A stretch of 64,000 bases of DNA from Bradyrhizobium diazoefficiens USDA 110 (lineage in GTDB: Bacteria; Pseudomonadota; Alphaproteobacteria; Rhizobiales; Xanthobacteraceae). Of the stretch, positions 35,473-43,179 are shown piece by piece. The DNA is taken from the NCBI RefSeq assembly GCF_000011365.1, contig NC_004463.1, positions 3,272,001 through 3,336,000 of the forward strand, in the 5' to 3' direction. The position numbers and the translations under genes were made by a program. The stretch's first letter is position 1, and every line of letters starts with the position of its first letter. The notes under the pieces were generated by a model. The model was not told where the DNA came from, ran no database searches, and saw only the letters and a list, made by a program, of their open reading frames with translations.

Positions 35473-37839
35473 ATGCTCGAAAAGCACAGCGAGAGTGAGG
35501 TTCATGTCGACAAGGTCGAGCAGGGACCCGCGTCCTCCATCGCCTTCGGGTTGGAGCGCATCGGGCTGATCGCCGTCCGGGCGCCGATCGTCTCCTGCAT
35601 CGTCCTGCTCGTCCTGATCGTGGGCGCCGTTTTCGGCATCCACCGGATCAAGATCGACGATTCGCTGTCGCAGCTGTTCCGCTCCGACACCCGCGAATTC
35701 CACCAGTACGAAGAGGTGACGAAGAAGTTTCCGGCCGAGGAGTTCGACGTCCTCGTCGTGGTCGAAGGCAAGAACCTCCTGGCTCGGAACAACCTCGAGA
35801 AGCTGCGCGACTTCATCACCGACATGCAGCTGGTCGAGGGCACGCGTGGCCTCGTCTCGCTGTTCTCGGCGCGTCAGGCACCGGCGCCGGGCAAGCTGCC
35901 GGCGGCGCTGTTCCCGCCCGAGCTGCCCGAGGGCGCGGCCTATGACAAGTTCATCGAGACCGTCAAGAACAACGAGATCATCCGCGGCAAGTTGTTGTCG
36001 GAGGACGGCACGCTGGCCCTGATCGTGCTGTCGCTCGATCCGGAGGTGGTCGCCTCCAGCAAGCTGACCAAGACCGTCGCCGACATCCGCGCGCTGATGA
36101 AGGAGGATCTCGGCGACACCGGGCTCAACGTGCAGCTCTCCGGCGTGCCGGTGATGCAGCTCGAGATCCGCAACGCGGTCGAGCGCGACGGGCTGACCTA
36201 CAACATCCTCGGCATTCTCGCCGGCTGCGTCATCGCCATCATCTTCTTCCGCAAGATCTCGTTCATGATCGCGGCCGCGTTCCCGCCGATGATCGCGATC
36301 CTGTTGGCGCTCGGCGCGCTGGGCTGGGCGAACTTCAATCTCAACATGTTCCTGAACGTGATGACGCCGCTCATCATGGTCATCAGCTTCTCGGACTCGA
36401 TGCAGCTGACTTTCGCCGCGCGCGACAGGCTGATCGCGGGCCAGGACAAGTTCACCGCGTTCAAGAACGCCGTGCTGGTGGTGGGACCCGCCTGCGTGCT
36501 GACGCACGGCACCGCCGGTATTTCCTTCATCGCGCTCCAGTTCTCCAGCTCCGACCTGATCCGCAAGTTCGGCGAGGCGGGGCTCGCCGCCACCATCATC
36601 GCGCTGGTCGCGGTGCTGTCGCTGGTGCCGGTGTTCGGCGTGCTGTTCGTGCGCAACGAGAAGGTCTTCGCGGTCAAGTTCCAGGGGGCGGACGCCGGCG
36701 TCCAGGCGCTACGCAATTTCTGCTACTGGATCGCGGTGCGCATGGTCGGCCGGCCAGGCCTGTTCAGCCTGATCGCGGTGCTGTTCGTCGGCGGCCTCGG
36801 CGTCATCTACGCCAATCTGGAGCCCCGCTACCGGCTTGCCGACCAGGTGCCGGACAAGCGCCAGGCGGTCGCCGCCAGCGACCGGCTCGACGCCAAGCTC
36901 ACCGGCGCCAACCCGGTCAACGTGCTGGTCCAGTTCCCCAAGGGTGAATCGCTCTATTCGCCGGAGACGCTGCAGACGATCGCCGACGTGCATGCGACCG
37001 TGGAGAAGGCGGCCGGTGTCGGCAACGTCTGGTCGGTCGAGACCCTGCGCCGCTGGCTCGCGGAAAAGGCCGGCAGCGCCGACGTTGCGACGCTGAAGGA
37101 ATATATCGGCGTCATTCCCGAGCATCTGGTGCGGCGGTTCATCGACGCCGAGCAGGATGCGGTCGTGGTCGCAGGCCGCGTGCCGGACAAGGATTCCAGC
37201 CAACTCCTGCCGATCGTGGACAAGCTCGATTCCGAGCTCGACGCCGTCCGCAAGAAGCATCCCGGCTACGAGGTCGCGGTGACGGGCCTTGCCGCCATCG
37301 CGGCGCGCAATTCCGCCAGCATGATCGAGAAGCTGAACCGCGGACTCACCGTCGAATTCGCGCTGGTCGCGATCTTCATCGGCCTCGCCTTCCGCTCCTG
37401 GGTGGTGATGTTCGCCTGCATCCTGCCGGGCATCTTCCCTGTCGTGATGTCGGGAACGGTGCTGTGGGCGATGGGCGAGGGCCTGCAATTCGCCAGCGTC
37501 GTCGCGCTCACCGTCTCGTTCGGCCTGGGCTTGAGCGCCACCATCCACTTCCTCAATCGCTTGAGGCTGGAGAGCAAGCCGGGCGTCGGCTCGGCGCTCG
37601 CGGTGGAGCGGGCGACCGTGCTGGTCGGACCGGCACTGATCCTGACCACGGTGGTGCTGGCCTGCGGCCTCGTCGTCACCGTGTTCTCCGACCTGCCGTC
37701 GCTGCGGCTGTTCGGCTGGCTCAGCGCCTTCTCGATGGTCATGGCCCTGGTCGCCGACCTCTTCATCCTGCGGCCGACGGCGATGTGGCTGATCAACCTG
37801 CACGCCAAGCTTCAGGGCGCGGACAAGCGCGCAATCTAA
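35473..37839 (+). CDS. MMPL/RND-family transporter (HpnN-like)
   Basis: A 788-residue inner-membrane exporter of the MMPL branch of RND proteins. Two repeats each contain a large periplasmic loop and a bundle of about six helices. The first helix is at ~35-58 (VSCIVLLVLIVGAVFGIHRI). First bundle is ~245-400 (ILAGCVIAIIFFRKISFMIA), second starts at ~425, second bundle 620-775. It resembles HpnN in layout but is a different protein from the HpnN encoded later at 48560. Its position between eutC and hpnC suggests a lipid or hopanoid substrate; that is inference from context. The upstream 205 bp hold no other gene. Confidence 0.8.
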   Translation: MLEKHSESEVHVDKVEQGPASSIAFGLERIGLIAVRAPIVSCIVLLVLIVGAVFGIHRIKIDDSLSQLFRSDTREFHQYEEVTKKFPAEEFDVLVVVEGKNLLARNNLEKLRDFITDMQLVEGTRGLVSLFSARQAPAPGKLPAALFPPELPEGAAYDKFIETVKNNEIIRGKLLSEDGTLALIVLSLDPEVVASSKLTKTVADIRALMKEDLGDTGLNVQLSGVPVMQLEIRNAVERDGLTYNILGILAGCVIAIIFFRKISFMIAAAFPPMIAILLALGALGWANFNLNMFLNVMTPLIMVISFSDSMQLTFAARDRLIAGQDKFTAFKNAVLVVGPACVLTHGTAGISFIALQFSSSDLIRKFGEAGLAATIIALVAVLSLVPVFGVLFVRNEKVFAVKFQGADAGVQALRNFCYWIAVRMVGRPGLFSLIAVLFVGGLGVIYANLEPRYRLADQVPDKRQAVAASDRLDAKLTGANPVNVLVQFPKGESLYSPETLQTIADVHATVEKAAGVGNVWSVETLRRWLAEKAGSADVATLKEYIGVIPEHLVRRFIDAEQDAVVVAGRVPDKDSSQLLPIVDKLDSELDAVRKKHPGYEVAVTGLAAIAARNSASMIEKLNRGLTVEFALVAIFIGLAFRSWVVMFACILPGIFPVVMSGTVLWAMGEGLQFASVVALTVSFGLGLSATIHFLNRLRLESKPGVGSALAVERATVLVGPALILTTVVLACGLVVTVFSDLPSLRLFGWLSAFSMVMALVADLFILRPTAMWLINLHAKLQGADKRAI

Positions 37840-37867
37840 GCGCGGGGCGGCGAACGCTGCCCTGCGC

Positions 37868-38701
37868 TCAGGCTTCGATGCTAATGATGCCGTACGGGTT
37901 GAACTTGAAGTCGTCCTCGGCGTAGTCCTGTTCCCGCGAGAGCGTAAGCTTGCGATCGCGCAGCGTCGCGTCGATGCCGCGCTCGGCCATCGCGTTTGCG
38001 ATCTCCTCCATGAGCATCACTGCGGACCATTCGTTGCCGCGCGATTTCGCGACATAGACCTCCGGCAAACCGAGGAGGTGATAGCCGACGGTCTCGTAAT
38101 AGCGATCGCCGCCGAGCGGGCGCTTGGCGAAGGCAAGACGACAGGCCTTCGCGAGGGCGAGCGTCATGCCAAGGCCCTCGCTGGTCTTTGCGCCTGTGCG
38201 TGCCTGATCGGCGAGACTGCGCCATCGCGCAAGCCCGTGGGCAACGCCTGCGCTTTCGCCCTTCACGGCGGTGGCACCGGCCTCGATCATCTCCTCGACG
38301 ATACGCAAGGCCGCTGCCGAATAGGCGACCGTCTTCTGCTTGTCCATCGGCGGGCTCAGCACGTAGAGCACCGATTTGTGGTTGGCCACGGCTGCTTCGT
38401 CGGCGGCAGACCATGCATTGGGAAAGACACGGTCCCAGCACACGCCGAACGACCGCTCCATGTGCGGATCGGGCTTGGCTTGCGAATACGTGCGGTCGAT
38501 CTCGAAGTTGAAATCCGCGATCGTCCTGGCCACCGCCTTCGGTGGCTGCAGCAGGCTGTCGTCCTTGCCGAGGAAGCAGAGCACGTGACGTGGTTTCACG
38601 GACGAAGGCTGCATGCTCGTTCCCTGCTGGTCATTTGCGAAGGCGCGACTGGCGACGATAAGGCCGGCGGCCTTGAGCAGATGTCTGCGAATTGGGTCCA
38701 T
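37868..38701 (-). CDS. exported protein of unknown function
   Basis: A 277-residue protein that I do not recognise. It begins MDPIRRHLLKAAGLIVASRAFA, with a twin-arginine-like RR followed by a short hydrophobic stretch, so Tat or Sec export is likely. The mature part has HVLCFLGKDDSLLQPPKAVA, a SFGVCWDRVFP segment, and SAAALRIVEEMIEAGATAVKGESAG, and ends EDDFKFNPYGIISIEA. It looks like a compact alpha/beta domain. It converges with the RND gene 28 nt away and shares no operon. A shorter start at MQPSSVKPRHVL is possible if the export signal is not real. Confidence 0.65.
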   Translation of the reverse strand: MDPIRRHLLKAAGLIVASRAFANDQQGTSMQPSSVKPRHVLCFLGKDDSLLQPPKAVARTIADFNFEIDRTYSQAKPDPHMERSFGVCWDRVFPNAWSAADEAAVANHKSVLYVLSPPMDKQKTVAYSAAALRIVEEMIEAGATAVKGESAGVAHGLARWRSLADQARTGAKTSEGLGMTLALAKACRLAFAKRPLGGDRYYETVGYHLLGLPEVYVAKSRGNEWSAVMLMEEIANAMAERGIDATLRDRKLTLSREQDYAEDDFKFNPYGIISIEA

Positions 38702-38719
38702 ATCCGCAACAATGTCAGC

Positions 38720-38750
38720 AAAAAGCCCCCGGCTCGCGAGAACCGGGGGC
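38720..38750 (-). terminator. intrinsic terminator of the small secreted-protein gene
   Basis: On the minus strand GCCCCCGG pairs with CCGGGGGC across a 10-nt loop and is followed by TTTTT. It lies 26 nt past the stop codon of the secreted-protein gene at 38777-39274, as expected for a rho-independent terminator. Confidence 0.8.
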
Positions 38751-38776
38751 GTGTTCCTCTCGACGCGGGAAGGGCG

Positions 38777-39274
38777 TCAGCCCTTCGTCATCGTGATGTT
38801 GACGCCGCGGATCTCGCCCTTGGAGCTGATCTGCACCGTCTGCTTGGTGCCGTTGGTGCGCAGCGACAGGTTGGCGGCGAAGCCGTTGGCCTCGACGAAC
38901 ACCTCGATCTGGCCGCCGCCGGCGGTGCCCTGGAGATTGCCGAAGATGTTGCGGCTGGCCTCGCTCCAGTTGCCGGAGATGCGGTCGCCCTGGCTCGTCA
39001 CGTCGCTGGTGAGGTCGAACTTGTAGCTGTCGGACGCGCAGTGCAGCGCCTGCTTCAGGTTGAGACCGCTGCCGGCGACCTTGTAGTCGGCCTTGCAGCG
39101 GATGCGCTCGGTGGAACCGTCGGACAGCGACACCGTGCCGGTGCCGGTCCACGCGCCGTCAAAACCGGCAAACGGTCCGGACGACTGTGCGTGGCTTGCC
39201 GAAACCGAGAAGAGCAGCGCAGCCCCGATGCCGGCCGCCTTGATTGCCAGTCCAGATCGCCCAAAGAATTTCAT
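38777..39274 (-). CDS. small secreted protein of unknown function
   Basis: 165 residues from the ATG at 39274 (MKFFGRSG...); the frame extends 18 codons upstream without family support. A signal peptide is evident (AIKAAGIGAALLFSVSASHAQ, cleaved after ASHA). The mature part looks like a beta-rich, lipocalin-like or HslJ-like domain: FDGAWTGTGTVSLSDGSTERI, CKADYKVAGSGLNLKQALHC (a probable disulfide pair) and DRISGNWSEASRNIFGNL. Function is unknown. It lies between the RND exporter and the hopanoid synthesis genes and has its own terminator. Confidence 0.72.
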   Translation of the reverse strand: MKFFGRSGLAIKAAGIGAALLFSVSASHAQSSGPFAGFDGAWTGTGTVSLSDGSTERIRCKADYKVAGSGLNLKQALHCASDSYKFDLTSDVTSQGDRISGNWSEASRNIFGNLQGTAGGGQIEVFVEANGFAANLSLRTNGTKQTVQISSKGEIRGVNITMTKG

Positions 39275-39733
39275 CACAAATATCCCGTTTTGGAACGACG
39301 TCCGCTCAAGATCGGGACGTCTCGCCACATCGAAGGTTTAGTGCTTCGAGCCCGTGTCAGGTTCAAAGCCTGGCCGCCAGAGATGGCGGTTCATGAGGCC
39401 TTGCGCCATGCCCGGCGGCTGCGATTTCCCGGGTTTTGGCATGTTTCCGGCCGAAACGGAGGGGCTGAGCGATGCAGCTCTGCAACAGGCGTGCAGTAAA
39501 ATGCGGACCGCCTGAATTATGACGTAGTATCAACCCCTTACATCTGCCAATGAAGGCGCAGGGAAGACCTGATTTGGTGGATGTGGCGCCAATTTGGCCG
39601 CATTTGCCAGTGCTTGTGCCTTCTCCGAGGCCGCACGCTTCGCGGCGACTTGCCATCAGAACATTCCGTTCCGGTCGTCCGCCCTGTGCTGTCCGGGATT
39701 GGTGCGATTCTGCCGTCAGAATGAAGGAATACA
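39275..39733. other. intergenic region between divergent secreted-protein genes
   Basis: 459 bp with no convincing gene. It must hold the promoters for the minus-strand secreted protein and for the plus-strand Cys-containing small protein. Composition is mixed and somewhat AT-richer around 39500-39545. I see no repeat of the palindromic families and no RNA gene. Confidence 0.5.
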
Positions 39734-39967
39734 ATGCGTAAGCTTCTCGTCGCTCTCACCCTGCTGTCGGCGTCCCTTTCCACGGCGGCATTTGCCCAGC
39801 AAGGGCGTGGCACGGACTCCGAGCAGAAGGCCTGCACGCGCGATGTGCAGAAGTTCTGCCGTCCGGTCATCGATCAGGGCGATTTCACCATCCTGGCCTG
39901 CCTGAAGGAGAACCGGACCAAGATCTCGCAGGCCTGCGACCAAGTTCTGAAGAACCACAACCAGTAA
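39734..39967 (+). CDS. small secreted cysteine-containing protein
   Basis: A 77-residue protein with a signal peptide (MRKLLVALTLLSASLSTAAFA, cleaved before QQGRG). The ~56-residue mature part contains four cysteines in the order KACTRDVQKFC ... ILACLKENRTKISQAC, the pattern of the short 'cysteine-rich repeat' found in periplasmic proteins of Bradyrhizobium-like bacteria. Two disulfides are likely. Function is unknown. It has its own strong terminator immediately downstream, so it is monocistronic. Its position ahead of hpnC may be coincidence. Confidence 0.78.
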   Translation: MRKLLVALTLLSASLSTAAFAQQGRGTDSEQKACTRDVQKFCRPVIDQGDFTILACLKENRTKISQACDQVLKNHNQ

Positions 39968-39988
39968 GCTCGGCCACTGGCCCACAAG

Positions 39989-40011
39989 GGCGGCCCCGGG
40001 GCCGCCTTTTT
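39989..40011 (+). terminator. intrinsic terminator
   Basis: GGCGGCCCC and GGGGCCGCC form a perfect 9-bp stem that is followed by TTTTT. It lies 22 nt after the stop codon of the small Cys-containing protein and separates it from the hpnCDE-shc-hpnG unit. Confidence 0.88.
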
Positions 40012-40158
40012 CAGGCCGGATCCGCAGGGCAGCCTTCGAGAGACAGGATTGGTTTTGCGGCCGTATTCCCCTATATGGGGGCCGCGGCGGCATCGCCGGC
40101 ACGAGCCCGCGCGAGCGAAAAAGCTCTTCCTGTCCAAACGATTGTAAACCAGCCCTCG

Positions 40159-41043
40159 ATGACCTCTGCGAGCGAATTGCGATCCGGCAAGGGTGACCGC
40201 GACGAGAATTTTCCCGTCGCGTCCTGGATCATTCATCCGCGTCATCGCGCGCTGATCCTGGCGTATTACAATTTCGTCCGTACTGCCGACGACATCGCCG
40301 ACCACGCGACGCTGCCAGGCGACCAGAAGCTCGCCTATCTCGACCTGCTCGAGGCGGAACTGCTCGGCAAGGGCGACACCCAGGCCGAAGCCGTCGTCTT
40401 GCGGCGCGCGCTGGCCGAGCGCGGCATGGCGCCGCGCCACGCGCTCGACGTGCTCATCGCCTTCCGCATGGACGTCACCAAGCTGCGCTACGAGAACTGG
40501 GACGAGGTGATCCACTATTGCCGTTACTCGGCGATGCCGGTCGGCCGTTTCATGCTCGACGTCCACGGCGAGAGCACCTCGACCTGGGCCGCGTCGGACG
40601 CGCTTTGCGCGGCGCTCCAGATCAACAACCACCTCCAGGATTGCGGCAAGGATTTTCGCGAGCTCAACCGCGTCTATCTGCCGCGCGATGCGCTGGCCGC
40701 GAGCGGCGCCTCGGTCGAGCAGCTCGGCCTTGCCCAGTCGCCGCCGGCGATGCTGGCCTGCCTGCAGTCGCTCGCCGTGCGCAACGAAGCGCTGCTGGAC
40801 GAGGGCAGGTCGTTAACTGCGGAGATCCGGGATTTCCGCCTCGGCATCGACGTCGCGGTGATCCAGGCCTATGCCGACCGCATCGTGCGCCTGCTCAAGG
40901 TGCGCGATCCCCTGCGCGAGCGCGTGCATCTCAACAAGTTCGAGCTCCTCACCTTCAGCCTCGCCGGCATGATCGGCGAAGTCGGCCGCCGCGCGATCGG
41001 ACGCAAGGCCATTTCCAGACCGGGGACTGCACATGACGCTTGA
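40159..41043 (+). CDS. hpnC: hydroxysqualene/squalene synthase HpnC
   Basis: About 294 residues from the ATG at 40159 (MTSASELRSGKG). An in-frame ATG at 40075 lies inside an inverted repeat (GCGGCC...GGCCGC) and would add 28 unusual residues, so I prefer the later start, though neither has a strong ribosome site. It is a trans-isoprenyl diphosphate synthase-fold enzyme with two Asp-rich motifs (TADDIADH and HLQDCGKDF). HpnC converts presqualene diphosphate made by HpnD to hydroxysqualene, which HpnE reduces to squalene. It leads the hpnC-hpnD-hpnE-shc-hpnG unit and overlaps hpnD by 11 nt. Confidence 0.9.
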   Translation: MTSASELRSGKGDRDENFPVASWIIHPRHRALILAYYNFVRTADDIADHATLPGDQKLAYLDLLEAELLGKGDTQAEAVVLRRALAERGMAPRHALDVLIAFRMDVTKLRYENWDEVIHYCRYSAMPVGRFMLDVHGESTSTWAASDALCAALQINNHLQDCGKDFRELNRVYLPRDALAASGASVEQLGLAQSPPAMLACLQSLAVRNEALLDEGRSLTAEIRDFRLGIDVAVIQAYADRIVRLLKVRDPLRERVHLNKFELLTFSLAGMIGEVGRRAIGRKAISRPGTAHDA

Positions 41044-41872
41044 GGCGACCTCGCCCGGCGCCAGTTATGGCTCGACCGCATCCGGCAGCTCGTTCTACGC
41101 CGCGATGCGCATCCTGCCGCATGACCAGCGCGAAGCGATGTTCCAGATCTACAGCTTCTGCCGGCAGGTCGACGACATCGCCGATTCCGACGGCCCGCGC
41201 GAGGAGCGGCTCGCCGCGCTTCAGGCGTGGCGCACCGACATCGACGCGCTCTATCAAGGCAATCCGCCGCCGCGGCTGAAGGACTACGTCGCCTCGGTGA
41301 AGACCTTCGGGCTCAAGCGCGAGGATTTCCTGGCCATCGTCGACGGCATGGAGATGGACGTGCCGCAGGACATCCGCGCGCCCGACATGGCGACGCTCGA
41401 TCTCTATTGCGATCGGGTCGCCAGCGCCGTGGGGCGGCTGTCGGTGCGGGTGTTCGGCCTGCCCGAAGAGGACGGCATCCAGCTCGCCTATCATCTCGGC
41501 CGCGCGCTTCAGCTCACCAACATCCTGCGCGACATCGACGAGGACGCCGGCCTCGGCCGGCTCTATCTGCCGCGCGAAGCGCTGCTGCATGCCGGCATCA
41601 CCTCCAACGACCCGAACCGCGTCATCGCCGAACGCGCGCTGCCGAAGGTCTGCCTGCCGCTGGCGCAGCGTGCGAAGGTGCATTTCGAGAAGTCGGACGA
41701 GATCATGAACCGCAACAAGCGCCGCACCGTGCGTGCGCCGCGGATCATGTCGAAATACTATCATTCCATTCTGGACCTCCTGATCGCGCGCGGCTTCAAC
41801 GCGCCGCGCGAGCCGGTGCGTGTGTCGAAGGTCACACGCATCCTGATCCTGCTCCGTTACGCTTTCATCTGA
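41033..41872 (+). CDS. hpnD: presqualene diphosphate synthase
   Basis: A 279-residue squalene/phytoene synthase-family enzyme. It couples two farnesyl diphosphates head-to-head into presqualene diphosphate. The first Asp-rich motif is RQVDDIADSD (Asp47, Asp48, Asp51) and the second is NILRDIDEDAGLGRLYLP. YSFCRQ and the AYHLGRALQLTNI helix are typical. It overlaps hpnC by 11 nt and hpnE by 1 nt (TGATG), so the three are translated as one coupled set. The division of labour with HpnC follows published biochemistry for these families. Confidence 0.92.
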   Translation: MTLEATSPGASYGSTASGSSFYAAMRILPHDQREAMFQIYSFCRQVDDIADSDGPREERLAALQAWRTDIDALYQGNPPPRLKDYVASVKTFGLKREDFLAIVDGMEMDVPQDIRAPDMATLDLYCDRVASAVGRLSVRVFGLPEEDGIQLAYHLGRALQLTNILRDIDEDAGLGRLYLPREALLHAGITSNDPNRVIAERALPKVCLPLAQRAKVHFEKSDEIMNRNKRRTVRAPRIMSKYYHSILDLLIARGFNAPREPVRVSKVTRILILLRYAFI

Positions 41873-43128
41873 TGCAAAACACAGCTCACATCATCGGCGC
41901 TGGAATTTCCGGCCTCTCCGCCGCCGTGCGGCTCGCCAATGCCGGCTTCAAGGTCGCCGTGCACGAGGCGACGCACCAGGCCGGCGGCCGCTGCCGTTCC
42001 TATTTCGACGGCGCAACCAACCTCACCATCGACAACGGCAATCATCTGCTGCTGTCGGGCAACAGCCATGCGCGCGCCTATGCGCGCTCGATCGGGACCG
42101 AGGCGGGCCTGGTCGGTCCTGAAAGCGCGCAGTTTCCCTTCGTCGATATCAAGACCGGGCAGCGCTGGCAGATCGATCTCGGCACCGGCCGGCTGCCGAC
42201 CTGGGTGCTCGACGAGAGCCGCCGCGTTCCCGACACAGGCCTCACCGACTATCTCAAGCTGGCGCCGCTGATCTGGGCCTCGGAGGAGACGCTGGTCGGC
42301 AAGTCCATTCCTACCGAAGGCGTGCTCTATCAGCGCCTGGTGCAGCCGCTGCTGCTCGCCGCGCTCAACGTCGATCCGCCCGAGGGCTCGGCCGGGCTCG
42401 CCGGCGCGATCGTGCGCGAGACGCTGCTTGCCGGCGGACAGGCTTGCCGTCCCTTGATCGCGCGCGACGGCCTTAGCGCCGTGCTGATCGAGCCCGCCGT
42501 GAAGTTCTTGCAGGAGCGCGGCCACTCGGTTCAGCTCGGCCATGAGCTGCGTGCGTTCGTGACCAGTGACGGCAAGGCCGGCGCGCTGAATTTCGGCGGC
42601 GAGGACGTGATCCAGCTCGCCGACGGCGATGTCGTCGTGATGGCGGTGCCGCCGCGTGCCGCCGCCAGCCTGCTGCCGGGCCTGAAGACGCCGACCGAAT
42701 TCCGCGCCATCGTGAATGCACATTTCCGTTTTGAGCCGCCGCCGGGTTCGCCGCCGATCCTGGGCGTGATCGGCGGCATCGTGGAATGGCTGTTCGCGTT
42801 CCCGAACCGGCTTTCCGTGACCATCAGCAACGGCGACCGTCTCGTCGACATGCCGCGCGAGGAGCTCGCGCAAGCGATCTGGAACGACGTCTGCGAGGCA
42901 GGCGGCGTTTCCGGCGAGCTGCCTCCCTGGCAGATCGTGCGCGAGCGGCGCGCCACCTTTGCCGCCACGCCGGCGCAGAATGCCCTGCGTCCGGGGCCGG
43001 TTACCGCGCTGAAAAACCTGTTCCTCGCCGGCGACTGGACTGCTACGGGATTGCCTGCAACCATCGAGGGATCGGTCCGGTCCGGTGATCGCGCCGCCGA
43101 TCTGGTGCTGGCCGCACAGCGGCCCTGA
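41872..43128 (+). CDS. hpnE: hydroxysqualene dehydroxylase / squalene-associated FAD enzyme
   Basis: 418 residues from the ATG at 41872, which overlaps the hpnD stop by one base; the open frame continues far upstream only as a shadow of hpnD. A Rossmann FAD site opens the protein (HIIGAGISGLSAAVRLANAG, then HEATHQAGGRCRS). NLFLAGDWTATGLPATIEGSV closes it, as in amino-oxidase/phytoene-desaturase flavoproteins. HpnE reduces hydroxysqualene to squalene, the substrate of Shc. It is followed after 51 nt by shc. Confidence 0.92.
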   Translation: MQNTAHIIGAGISGLSAAVRLANAGFKVAVHEATHQAGGRCRSYFDGATNLTIDNGNHLLLSGNSHARAYARSIGTEAGLVGPESAQFPFVDIKTGQRWQIDLGTGRLPTWVLDESRRVPDTGLTDYLKLAPLIWASEETLVGKSIPTEGVLYQRLVQPLLLAALNVDPPEGSAGLAGAIVRETLLAGGQACRPLIARDGLSAVLIEPAVKFLQERGHSVQLGHELRAFVTSDGKAGALNFGGEDVIQLADGDVVVMAVPPRAAASLLPGLKTPTEFRAIVNAHFRFEPPPGSPPILGVIGGIVEWLFAFPNRLSVTISNGDRLVDMPREELAQAIWNDVCEAGGVSGELPPWQIVRERRATFAATPAQNALRPGPVTALKNLFLAGDWTATGLPATIEGSVRSGDRAADLVLAAQRP

Positions 43129-43179
43129 CGGGAATTTGTCCCGGTCAATTCAAATTAACTATCGGAGTAATCGAGCCAG

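Noticed and set aside
35473..37839. Calling this RND gene hpnN
   Set aside because: The protein at 48560-51148 fits HpnN better in length, start and position; this one is only related in fold.
40075..40158. Upstream ATG for hpnC
   Set aside because: The ATG lies in an inverted repeat and adds an unconserved stretch; the start at 40159 matches the family better, although neither has a strong ribosome site.
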